Shown in pieces: positions 1 to 5,860 of a stretch of DNA of 9,495 nucleotides. The stretch spans positions 1 to 9,495 of the forward strand of contig JAIRLT010000128.1 of the NCBI GenBank assembly GCA_031259225.1. The letters run 5' to 3'. The position numbers and the translations under genes were made by a program. Positions within the stretch are counted from its first letter, which is position 1. Each line of letters begins with the position of its first letter. The notes under the pieces were generated by a model that saw only the letters and a program-made list of their open reading frames with translations, searched no databases and was not told the origin of the DNA. This DNA is from Prevotellaceae bacterium. GTDB taxonomy: Bacteria; Bacteroidota; Bacteroidia; Bacteroidales; UBA932.

Positions 1-6
1 CCAGCC

Positions 7-41
7 AATTAGAAATTAGAAATCAGAAATTAGAAATTAGC
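7..41. repeat. Heptamer tandem array, unit AATTAGA, five copies
   Basis: Five consecutive 7-base units read AATTAGA, AATTAGA, AATCAGA, AATTAGA, AATTAGC. It is preceded by CCAGCC, the same end that the GCTGACGCGCCAGCC linker presents to the array at 124. An inverted array of the same unit lies at 8132-8164. It contains no convincing reading frame. Direct observation; function unknown. Confidence 0.85.
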
Positions 42-58
42 AAAGCAGCACGCAGCAG

Positions 59-95
59 TTTCCTCGACTCCGCTTCGCTTCGCTCGGAATGACGG
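59..95. repeat. Dispersed repeat element ending CTCGGAATGACGG
   Basis: A CGCTTCG-rich stretch ends in CTCGGAATGACGG. Its right end matches the right end of the element at 281-313 (CTCGCAATGACGA). Elements of the type GTCATTnCGAG...GAGGAATC or GAAGCAATC are recalled as dispersed non-coding repeats in many bacterial genomes. Only the pairing of the two copies here is seen directly. Confidence 0.6.
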
Positions 96-108
96 CGTTG
101 TGGGCAGT

Positions 109-122
109 GCTGACGCGCCAGC
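109..122. repeat. GC-rich near-palindromic linker GCTGACGCGCCAGC
   Basis: This 14-base near-palindrome recurs with one change at 223-236 (GCTGACGCGGCAGC) and as a truncated end at 1-6. A related GGCTTGCGCCAGC lies at 8162-8174. In most cases it directly borders a heptamer array, so it appears to be a constant module joined to variable arrays. Confidence 0.6.
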
Positions 123-123
123 C

Positions 124-156
124 GACTTACGACTTATGACTTATGACTTACGACTA
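124..156. repeat. Heptamer tandem array, unit GACTTAY, 4.7 copies
   Basis: Units read GACTTAC, GACTTAT, GACTTAT, GACTTAC, then a partial GACTA. The array starts right after the GCTGACGCGCCAGCC linker and ends in AAAAGGG just before a terminator hairpin. It has the same period and similar copy number as the arrays at 7-41 and 241-268, but a different unit sequence. Confidence 0.85.
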
Positions 157-171
157 AAAGGGTGCAACAAA

Positions 172-208
172 GAACCTCCGGTGCAGAAATGTACCGGCGG
201 TTTTTTTT
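172..208 (+). terminator. Rho-independent terminator for a gene left of the window
   Basis: A stem formed by CCTCCGGT and ACCGGCGG (one mismatch, extended by flanking A-T pairs) with a loop of about 10 bases is followed by eight T residues. The T run is on the plus strand, so it would stop transcription entering from the left. No plus-strand gene ends inside the window before it, so the gene it serves is probably outside, possibly pushed away by the repeat modules. Confidence 0.7.
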
Positions 209-210
209 GT

Positions 211-268
211 ATTAAGAATTAAGCTGACGCGGCAGCTAATTCTCCACTCTCCACTCTCCATTCTCCAC
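211..268. repeat. Two ATTAAGN units, a linker, and four TCTCCAY heptamers
   Basis: Two 7-base units (ATTAAGA, ATTAAGC) at 211-224 run into the GCTGACGCGGCAGC linker at 223-236. Then come TAAT and four heptamers at 241-268: TCTCCAC, TCTCCAC, TCTCCAT, TCTCCAC. This is the third distinct heptamer family in the first 270 bases. Confidence 0.8.
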
Positions 269-280
269 TCGCGAAGCGTC

Positions 281-313
281 TGGATTGCTTCGGGCTCCGC
301 CCTCGCAATGACG
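281..313. repeat. Dispersed repeat element GGATTGCTTCG...CGCAATGACGA
   Basis: The element has GGATTGCTTCG at its left, a short GGGC-TCC-GCCC hairpin in the middle, and CTCGCAATGACGA at its right, which pairs with the element at 59-95. No gene overlaps it. It is probably a non-coding dispersed repeat; that it is widespread is recalled, not tested. Confidence 0.6.
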
Positions 314-368
314 ACTACGATAAGCCGGGCTTGCGACAATTTGAAATGCACCCTGCGGGCGGCGGTGT

Positions 369-400
369 TTTGTGGGTAAAAATAAAAATACTTACCTTTG
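369..400 (+). promoter_or_regulatory. Bacteroides-type promoter for the antitoxin gene
   Basis: TTTG at 369-372 (the -33 element) is followed after exactly 20 bp by TACCTTTG at 393-400, a perfect match to the TAnnTTTG -7 element of the Bacteroides primary sigma factor. Transcription should begin near 405-408, giving a leader of about 20-25 bases before the ATG at 429. This rules out the upstream in-frame ATG at 372 as the start. Confidence 0.8.
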
Positions 401-428
401 TGAGGCAAAAAGTTTAATCAATAAAGCT

Positions 429-683
429 ATGGCAACAGTAAAGTTAGACCTGCACATAGAACAAGAATTGGCAGAGCGTGTAAAAAAATACGCCGCTCAA
501 CACCACATATCGGTTTCAAGCATTGCCCAAAACATGTTTACAGTGATAACCCGCAATACCGCTACAGGGAATATAGAAGTCAGTCCGTTGGTAAAATCGT
601 TCAGTATTGATGGGGTAAGCGTTCCCAAAGATTTTGACTATAAACAGGCGTTGGCGGAAGCCCGCAATGAAAAATATTTATGA
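429..683 (+). CDS. DUF6364-like antitoxin (orphan)
   Basis: This 84-residue protein begins MATVKLDLHIEQELAERVKK and resembles DUF6364 proteins of Bacteroidota, ribbon-helix-helix-like antitoxins usually encoded just before a PIN-domain toxin. Seen: an N-terminal beta strand with alternating residues (2-10), two predicted helices (about 11-24 and 29-42), then the family-like tail SPLVKSFSI...VPKDFDYKQALAEARNEKYL (52-84), which would wrap the toxin. The start at 429 is chosen because the promoter's likely start site lies downstream of the ATG at 372. The ribosome site is A-rich and weak, as is common in the phylum. No intact toxin follows: a 15-codon remnant overlaps the stop. The gene converges on radA. 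The family call is from recalled pattern only. Confidence 0.7.
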   Translation: MATVKLDLHIEQELAERVKKYAAQHHISVSSIAQNMFTVITRNTATGNIEVSPLVKSFSIDGVSVPKDFDYKQALAEARNEKYL

Positions 684-727
684 TGCGGATATTCACGGCT
701 GCGGAATTTTTGGCAGGTTACAAATAA
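680..727 (+). pseudogene. Possible remnant of a PIN-type toxin gene
   Basis: An ATG at 680-682 overlaps the antitoxin stop in the ATGA arrangement typical of translationally coupled toxin-antitoxin pairs. The frame reads MMRIFTAAEFLAGYK and then stops at 725-727. PIN toxins often begin M-R-I/L-F-L-D-T-N with an Asp in the first strand. Here MRIF is kept but the Asp-containing part and everything after residue 15 are gone. An internal deletion or decay after loss of selection would explain this. It could also be chance. Confidence 0.35.
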
Positions 728-745
728 CGCAACGCCGAACCTGCC
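712..745. terminator. Inverted repeat between convergent genes, weak terminator candidate
   Basis: GGCAGGTT at 712-719 pairs perfectly with AACCTGCC at 738-745 across an 18-base loop. It lies between the antitoxin end and the radA end, where a bidirectional terminator is expected. Neither strand has a T run after the stem, so it is not a canonical intrinsic terminator. Confidence 0.35.
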
Positions 746-765
746 CCAACCAATCCTAACAAAGA

Positions 766-2133
766 TTAGCGCTCAGTGCGGAAGACAGCCCGCAGCAGTT
801 CGTCCATTTTAGAGACGGCGGCTAAGGCAATTTTTTTTGTTTCCGGTAAGCCTTTTTGATTGTAGCGGGAAATGAAAATTTTTTCAAAGCCTAATTTTTC
901 CGCTTCGGCAATGCGCTGGTCAATGCGGGCGACCGGGCGTATTTCGCCGCTCAGCCCCACCTCCGCCGCAAAGCAATAGTGCGGCGGCACCGGTAAATCG
1001 AAGTTGGACGAGAGAATGGCGGTTACTACCGCCAAGTCTACCGCCGGGTCTACGACTTTCAGCCCGCCCGCCATGTTCAGGAAAACGTCTTTCACGGCTA
1101 ACCGGAACCCTGCGCGCTTTTCCAGCACCGCCAGCAGCATGTTCATCCTGCGGACGTCAAAGCCGGTGGCGGAACGTTGGGGCGTGCCGTAAGCGGCGCT
1201 GCTCACCAGCGCCTGCGTTTCTATCAGCAGCGGGCGGGCGCCGTCAAGCGTGGCGGCTACGGCTATGCCGCTCAGGGCGCTGTCGTGTTGTGTGACCAGT
1301 ATTTCGGAAGGATTGCTCACCTCGCGCAAGCCGCTGCCGAGCATCTCAAAGATACCTGTTTCGGCGGTAGAGCCAAAACGGTTTTTGCTGCTGCGCAACA
1401 GGCGGTAGGCATGGTTGCTGTCGCCCTCGAATTGCAGCACCACATCAACGATATGTTCCAAGACTTTCGGACCCGCAATGCTTCCGTCTTTCGTGATGTG
1501 CCCGATAATAAAGACCGGGATGCCGGTTTGTTTGGCGAATTTCAGCAGCAGCGCCGCGCATTCGCGTATCTGTGACACGCTGCCCGCCGACGCTTCCACG
1601 CGGTTGGTGAAAAGCGTTTGAATGGAATCCACCACCATAAATTGCGGTTGCAGTTGTTGCGCCTGCGTAAAGATGGTTTCGAGGTTGGTTTCGCCCAGTA
1701 TATAGCAGTTGCTTCCGTCGCCGCGAAGGCGGTCGGCGCGCAGTTTAATCTGCTGCGCGCTCTCTTCGCCCGAAACATAAAGCGTTTTCAGCGACGGCGC
1801 ATGTAATGCCAGTTGCAGGCTCAAGGTGGACTTCCCGATGCCCGGCTCGCCGCCGATAAGTACCAGCGAGCCTAATACCAGCCCGCCGCCCAGCAGGCGG
1901 TTTACTTCTTCGTTCCCGGTATCCAGACGCGGCTGCTGCTCAAAGGTGATTTCATCCACCCGTTGCGCTACGGGCTTTTCCGGTGAAAAATAACTGTGGA
2001 TTGCCGACGGCTCTTTGCCTACCGGTTCTTCGACAAACGTATTCCATTCGCCGCACGAAGAGCAGCGTCCAAGCCATTTTGCAGTTTCAAACCCACAGTT
2101 CTGGCAGAAATAAGCGGTTTTTGTTTTAGCCAT
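766..2133 (-). CDS. radA: DNA repair protein RadA (branch-migration ATPase)
   Basis: A full-length 455-residue RadA/Sms. In bacteria this RecA-like helicase extends heteroduplex DNA and processes recombination branch structures in the cytoplasm. Domains in order: a four-cysteine zinc finger (C10, C13, C24, C27, in the pattern CxxC...CSSC), a RecA-like ATPase with Walker A GEPGIGKST (95-103) and a Walker B strand ending at D169, the RadA signature KNRFG (250-254), and a C-terminal Lon-protease-like domain (about 270-450) that lacks the protease role in this family. The start ATG lies 12 bases after the leuS stop, with AAAGGA just before it, so the two genes are probably one transcript from the leuS promoter. 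No separate promoter was seen. Nothing looks broken. Confidence 0.97.
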   Translation of the reverse strand: MAKTKTAYFCQNCGFETAKWLGRCSSCGEWNTFVEEPVGKEPSAIHSYFSPEKPVAQRVDEITFEQQPRLDTGNEEVNRLLGGGLVLGSLVLIGGEPGIGKSTLSLQLALHAPSLKTLYVSGEESAQQIKLRADRLRGDGSNCYILGETNLETIFTQAQQLQPQFMVVDSIQTLFTNRVEASAGSVSQIRECAALLLKFAKQTGIPVFIIGHITKDGSIAGPKVLEHIVDVVLQFEGDSNHAYRLLRSSKNRFGSTAETGIFEMLGSGLREVSNPSEILVTQHDSALSGIAVAATLDGARPLLIETQALVSSAAYGTPQRSATGFDVRRMNMLLAVLEKRAGFRLAVKDVFLNMAGGLKVVDPAVDLAVVTAILSSNFDLPVPPHYCFAAEVGLSGEIRPVARIDQRIAEAEKLGFEKIFISRYNQKGLPETKKIALAAVSKMDELLRAVFRTER

Positions 2134-2145
2134 TTCCTTTATTTA

Positions 2146-5100
2146 TTATACCACCACATTTACAATTTTCCCTTCTACTACAATCACTTTTTTGGGCGTT
2201 TTCCCTTCCATGTATTTTGCCGATTGTTCGTCATTCAATACCGCCGCTTCGATTTCCCTGGCGGGAATACCCAGCGGCAACGTTTTTTTGAACCGCAGTT
2301 TCCCGTTGAACGACACGGGATATTCAAAACTGTTTTCCACCATATATTTCTCTTCATATTCGGGAAATGCGGCGTCGGCAATGCTTCCGGAGCGTCCGAG
2401 CAGCGACCACAGTTCCTCGCAAATGTGCGGGGCAAACGGCGACAAAAGTACCGTCAAGGGTTGCAGGATGGCGCGTTTACGGCATTTCAGTTCCGCCAGT
2501 TCATTGACGCCAATCATGAAGGCGCTGACCGACGTGTTGAACGAAAAGTTTTCGACGTCAACTTGTATTTTCTTTATCAGGCGGTGCAGTATTTTTAGTT
2601 CCTGCGTACCGGCAGGTTCGTCCGACACGGCGAATGCGTCGCCCTCGAAAAACAGCCGCCAGTATTTCTTCAAAAACCGGTGTACCCCGTCGATGCCGTT
2701 GGTATCCCATGGCTTCGACTGTTCGAGCGGACCTAAAAACATTTCGTACATCCGCAGCGTATCGGCGCCGTATTTTTCTACAATGTCATCGGGATTAACG
2801 ACGTTGTACATGGATTTCGACATTTTTTCCACCGCCCACCCGCAAAGGTATTTCCCGTCTTCGAGGATAAATTCTGCGCCGGCAAATTCGGGACGCCATG
2901 CCCTGAATTTATCCACATCCAGCACATCATTGCTGACCATGTTCACATCGACATGCAGCGGCGTAACGTCGTACCGGTCTTTCAGATTAAGCGAAACAAA
3001 GGTATTGGTGTTTTGGATACGGTACACAAAATTGCTGCGCCCCTGTATCATCCCTTGATTGATGAGCTTTTTGAAAGGCTCGCTTTCGCACACCACCCCC
3101 AAATCGAACAGGAATTTATTCCAGAACCGCGAATAGATTAAATGCCCTGTGGCATGTTCCGTGCCGCCGATATACAAATCGACATTGCGCCAGTATTCAT
3201 TATTTTCCCTGCTCACCAGCGCCTCTTCGTTATGCGGATCCATATAGCGCAGGTAGTAGGCGGACGAGCCGGCAAAGCCCGGCATGGTGTTCCGCTCAAG
3301 GGCGAAAACCGTTTTATTGTCTATGTCGGCGGTTGCCACCACTTTTTTCCGGACGCTGTCCCACGCCCAATGAGCGGCGCGGCTGAGCGGCGGCTCACCG
3401 GTGCCGGTTGGCAGGAATTTATCCACTTCGGGCAGTTCGAGCGGCAACGCTTCTTCCGGCAGCGCCTGCGGCATCCCGCAAGCGTCGTAATATACCGGGA
3501 ACGGCTCGCCCCAGTACCGCTGGCGGCTGAAGATAGCGTCGCGCAGGCGGTAGTTTACCCGTATCCGCCCCAAGTCATATTCTTCGATATATTCTTTTGT
3601 TTTGGCGATGGCTTCCTGCACATCCAATCCGTTTAGCGTAAGCCTGCACGGGCATCCTGCCTGCGGGGAATTAATCATCTTCCCTTCCTTTGCATCGAAA
3701 CTTTCCATCGACACGTCGCAGCCTTCAATCAAAGGCACTACCGGGTCTTTGCCGCCCAACTGCGCGCGCAGTTCCTTTCCAAACTGTTTGGCAAAGGCAT
3801 AATCGCGGCTGTCGTGCGCAGGTACAGCCATGATAGCGCCTGTGCCGTAGCCCGCCAGGACATAGTCGCTAATCCAGACAGGGAGCGGCTCGCCGGTAAG
3901 CGGATGAAGCGCATACGAGCCGCTGAAAACGCCGGTAACCTTGTGCCCGGACATGCGTTCGCGTTCGGTGCGGCGTTTGGCGGACGCCAAGTAATCGTTT
4001 ACCGCCTGTTGCTGCCTGGGGGTTACCACCTCCGGCACATAATCCGACTCCGGCGCCAAGACCATAAAGGTTACGCCGAAAATCGTGTCGGGGCGGGTGG
4101 TGAATACAACCACCTCCCCCCGTCCCCCTCCAGAGGAGGGGGGGACGTTGAGACGCCGAGTTATTTTTTGTAAAACGGCTGCAGTGTCTGCCAAGACTTC
4201 CTCGTTCGTAACCCGCAATACGTAAAAATCGTGTTCATTCAAAAAACACGTCCGCTGTTCGTCGTACTCCTTTTGTCCGGCAGCTTTGTGATGACCGCCA
4301 TCTACTTCTATGACTAATTTCTTTTCGAGGCAAACAAAATCCGCAATAAAATTACCTATCAAGTGTTGTCGTCGAAACCGGTAGCCCATATTCTTTGCAC
4401 GCAGCATTTCCCATAAAATATTTTCAGCTTGCGTGGGGCTTTTTCTCATTGCCCTTGCATTATCTATATTACTATTCCAATATAATTTTCCGGTTGTATG
4501 GTAGTGCGGTACACCTTTTCGTGGCACGCCGGTTTCTTTTTGTAGCGTCCCGGTTCCCCCTCCTTTGGAGGGGGTTAGGGGGAGGTGTATCTCCGCCCCT
4601 TCGCTTCTTCCAATCCAGTTGCGTTGTGTCTCTTTCAGGGATACCGTCCAGTCGATGTCGTCCAAGCCGTTCAATAACCGTTCGGCATACGCCGATACGC
4701 GCAGGCACCACTGGCGCATGACTTTCTGCTCTACCGGATAGCCGCCGCGCAATGATACGCCGTTCACCACTTCGTCGTTAGCAAGCACCGTACCCAAGGC
4801 GGCGCACCAGTTTACCATGGTATCGCCCAAGTAGGCGAGGCGGTAGTTCATCAATGTTTCCTGTTTTTCCTTCTCGCTCATGGCATGCCAGTCTGCCGCA
4901 GAAAACGACAATTCTTTCCCGCATGCCACGTGCAGCCCGGCGGCGCCCGACGCCTCAAACGCCTGCACCAGTTCGGCGATGGGCAATGCCTTGTTTTTTT
5001 CATAACTGTAAAAACTGTTGAACAGCCGGATAAATACCCATTGCGTCCATTTATAATAGGCGGGGTCGCAGGTTTTGACCTCGCGACTCCAGTCGAATGA

Positions 5101-5448
5101 AAAACCGAGTTTGTCTAACTGTTGGCGGTAACGCTGGATATTTGCGGCGGTCGTTACTTCGGGATGCTGCCCTGTCTGGATAGCATATTGTTCCGCCGGC
5201 AGCCCGTAGGCGTCGTAGCCCATAGGATGCAGTACATTGAAACCGCGCAGCCGCCGGAAGCGCGAATAAATATCGGATGCAATATATCCCAATGGATGCC
5301 CCACGTGCAAGCCCGCGCCCGAAGGATAGGGGAACATATCCAACACATAAAATTTCGGCTTGTCGGGTGCTACCTGTACGCGGAAGGTTTGGTTTTCCGC
5401 CCACCATGCCTGCCATTTCTTCTCGATTTCGGCAAAATTATAGTCCAT
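2146..5448 (-). CDS. leuS: Leucyl-tRNA synthetase with in-frame nuclease-domain insertion
   Basis: A class I synthetase that joins leucine to tRNA-Leu and hydrolyses mischarged products in its CP1 editing domain. The protein has 1100 residues; Bacteroidales LeuRS is usually about 940. Seen: the HIGH-type motif HVGH (48-51), the KMSKS loop (875-879), the editing Thr-rich motif TTRPDT (450-455) and the editing segment AVPAHDSRD (541-549), whose last Asp matches the universal proofreading Asp. After these come the anticodon-binding helices and a C-terminal domain ending KVIVVEGKIVNVVV. All expected catalytic parts are present. The excess is residues 288-446, a DUF559-type nuclease domain between GRSEGAEI and VVFTTRPDT, with no stop or frameshift. 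The synthetase is essential, so this copy is probably functional, with the extra domain looped out of the editing domain. Upstream lies a perfect promoter with a leader of about 15 bases; radA follows. Confidence 0.95.
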   Translation of the reverse strand: MDYNFAEIEKKWQAWWAENQTFRVQVAPDKPKFYVLDMFPYPSGAGLHVGHPLGYIASDIYSRFRRLRGFNVLHPMGYDAYGLPAEQYAIQTGQHPEVTTAANIQRYRQQLDKLGFSFDWSREVKTCDPAYYKWTQWVFIRLFNSFYSYEKNKALPIAELVQAFEASGAAGLHVACGKELSFSAADWHAMSEKEKQETLMNYRLAYLGDTMVNWCAALGTVLANDEVVNGVSLRGGYPVEQKVMRQWCLRVSAYAERLLNGLDDIDWTVSLKETQRNWIGRSEGAEIHLPLTPSKGGGTGTLQKETGVPRKGVPHYHTTGKLYWNSNIDNARAMRKSPTQAENILWEMLRAKNMGYRFRRQHLIGNFIADFVCLEKKLVIEVDGGHHKAAGQKEYDEQRTCFLNEHDFYVLRVTNEEVLADTAAVLQKITRRLNVPPSSGGGRGEVVVFTTRPDTIFGVTFMVLAPESDYVPEVVTPRQQQAVNDYLASAKRRTERERMSGHKVTGVFSGSYALHPLTGEPLPVWISDYVLAGYGTGAIMAVPAHDSRDYAFAKQFGKELRAQLGGKDPVVPLIEGCDVSMESFDAKEGKMINSPQAGCPCRLTLNGLDVQEAIAKTKEYIEEYDLGRIRVNYRLRDAIFSRQRYWGEPFPVYYDACGMPQALPEEALPLELPEVDKFLPTGTGEPPLSRAAHWAWDSVRKKVVATADIDNKTVFALERNTMPGFAGSSAYYLRYMDPHNEEALVSRENNEYWRNVDLYIGGTEHATGHLIYSRFWNKFLFDLGVVCESEPFKKLINQGMIQGRSNFVYRIQNTNTFVSLNLKDRYDVTPLHVDVNMVSNDVLDVDKFRAWRPEFAGAEFILEDGKYLCGWAVEKMSKSMYNVVNPDDIVEKYGADTLRMYEMFLGPLEQSKPWDTNGIDGVHRFLKKYWRLFFEGDAFAVSDEPAGTQELKILHRLIKKIQVDVENFSFNTSVSAFMIGVNELAELKCRKRAILQPLTVLLSPFAPHICEELWSLLGRSGSIADAAFPEYEEKYMVENSFEYPVSFNGKLRFKKTLPLGIPAREIEAAVLNDEQSAKYMEGKTPKKVIVVEGKIVNVVV
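4111..4142 (+). repeat. Terminal inverted repeat of the leuS element, 3' side of leuS
   Basis: On the plus strand it reads CACCTCCCCC, CGT, CCCCCTCC, AGA, GGAGGGGG. The inner part (4124-4142) is a perfect 8-bp hairpin with a 3-base loop. It matches the reverse complement of the copy at 4556-4587 except in the CGT/TAA spacer and one loop base. In the leuS frame it encodes PPSSGGGRGEV. Confidence 0.9.
4556..4587 (-). repeat. Terminal inverted repeat of the leuS element, 5' side of leuS
   Basis: On the minus strand it reads CACCTCCCCC, TAA, CCCCCTCC, AAA, GGAGGGGG. The inner part (4556-4574) is a perfect 8-bp hairpin with a 3-base loop. It encodes HLPLTPSKGGG in leuS; the TAA in the spacer is out of frame and so harmless. 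Such G/C palindromes next to DUF559 domains are recalled from other Bacteroidota and are worth a search. Confidence 0.9.
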
Positions 5449-5467
5449 AGTTTGCTATTGAAAGCCG

Positions 5468-5499
5468 CAAAGGTACGAAAAAGCCCCCTAATGCACAAA
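5468..5499 (-). promoter_or_regulatory. Bacteroides-type promoter for leuS-radA
   Basis: On the minus strand TTTG (5499-5496) is followed after exactly 20 bp by TACCTTTG (5475-5468). Both elements and their spacing are identical to the antitoxin promoter at 369-400. The start site would fall near 5463, about 15 bases before the leuS ATG, with no Shine-Dalgarno site between. Confidence 0.8.
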
Positions 5500-5507
5500 G
5501 GCTTTTT
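5478..5507. terminator. Terminator-like stem overlapping the leuS promoter
   Basis: AAAAAGCC (5478-5485) pairs with GGCTTTTT (5500-5507) across a 14-base loop, giving a T-rich tail on either strand. It could stop minus-strand transcription from the relic region before leuS. The promoter's -33 TTTG lies in the loop, so the terminator and promoter share bases. The stem is A/T-heavy, so its strength is doubtful. Confidence 0.4.
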
Positions 5508-5659
5508 AACGGGGATTTCATCATTTCAAAGATTTCAAAATTCAAAAATTCCAAGATACAATGTTTCATGCTTGCGCGCTGAAACCCTAAGAGGGCAAGG
5601 TGCAATATTGTCAGGAAGCAAGATTTTTGCTTCCGTTCGTGAAAATATTTTTGCAAAAA
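5508..5659. other. Intergenic DNA with A/T-rich repeats and a hairpin
   Basis: Bases 5524-5556 are a degenerate run of TTTCAAAG- and ATTCAAAA-like units. A perfect inverted repeat GGAAGCAA/TTGCTTCC with a 5-base loop lies at 5614-5634. Neither strand has a T run immediately after this stem, so it is not called a terminator. No credible gene was seen; the open minus-strand frame here runs through the leuS promoter. Confidence 0.5.
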
Positions 5660-5858
5660 CTACAGTTGGCGGAAACAGCGGATTACAGCCTTGCTACCTG
5701 ACTCGCCCGGATTACTAACCCGCCATGCGCCGCATTGCATACTACCACAGGAATTTGATGAGCAGTCAATCCCTAAACCATCTTCGCGCCCTTCATCATT
5801 GGTGTATGTTTGCTCATCTTTATTTATGGAGCCGTTCATCGTACCACGTATCGTAGCC
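5660..5858 (-). pseudogene. 3' fragment of a secreted FISUMP-like protein gene
   Basis: The minus strand carries a frame ending at 5660-5662 with the residues AVIRCFRQL. The gene at 8396 on the same strand ends GRIRCRRQL, with matching codons around the shared Cys, Arg, Gln and Leu. The fragment has paired cysteines (CSSNSCGSMQC), as expected of an exported protein. At its upstream edge another frame reads GYDTWYDERL, reminiscent of GYDFYENG in the same neighbour, which suggests a frameshift near 5820-5850. Homology stops where the IS30 relic begins at about 5860. I infer a paralogue cut off by the insertion sequence and then decayed. Only the C-terminal match is solid; the rest is weak. Confidence 0.4.
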
Positions 5859-5860
5859 CA

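Larger units (their letters stand above)
4111..4587 (-). mobile_element. Translated DUF559/Vsr-like nuclease element inside leuS
   Basis: A segment of 477 bases, exactly 159 codons, reads through in the leuS frame as residues 288-446. Its ends are inverted repeats. Between them the protein contains a DUF559 domain (about residues 318-432): the helix with RKSPTQAENILWEMLR, then RFRRQHLIGNFIADF (D370), then LVIEVDGGHH (E381, D383, H386), and the closing FYVLRVTNEEVL. This is the Vsr/restriction-endonuclease-like PD-(D/E)xK fold in its DUF559 form, and the visible key acidic residues are kept. The middle of the segment is richer in A and T than flanking leuS, suggesting separate origin. There is no intein-type splice motif and no clear target duplication. 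A Met at residue 334 (4447-4449) is preceded by AAGGG, so separate translation of the nuclease is conceivable. That it is mobile is inferred from the terminal repeats and the foreign domain. Confidence 0.8.

Noticed and set aside
7..268. CRISPR-like array reading of the left-hand repeats
   Set aside because: The repeat unit is 7 bases with no spacers and the unit sequences differ; these are simple tandem arrays.
372..428. Upstream in-frame ATG as start of the antitoxin gene
   Set aside because: It overlaps the -33 box and lies before the likely transcription start of the perfect promoter at 369-400; the added residues do not resemble the family.
667..759. 30-codon frame after the antitoxin, beginning MKNIYDADI
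   Set aside because: It overlaps the antitoxin end by 17 bases in another frame and does not resemble a toxin as well as the ATGA-coupled frame at 680. Probably chance.
2192..3058. Long plus-strand open frame opposite leuS (288 codons)
   Set aside because: It is antisense to conserved leuS coding sequence, has a biased composition rich in Ser and Arg, and shows no recognisable domain. The same holds for the other frames opposite leuS, radA and tnaA.
4111..4587. Intein interpretation of the leuS insertion
   Set aside because: There is no Cys/Ser/Thr at a plausible first position, no His-Asn end and no splicing-domain blocks. The segment is only 159 codons, filled by the nuclease domain and its linkers.
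5438..5656. 72-codon minus-strand frame upstream of leuS
   Set aside because: It runs through the leuS promoter and start codon and is built from A/T-rich repeat sequence; no family resemblance.
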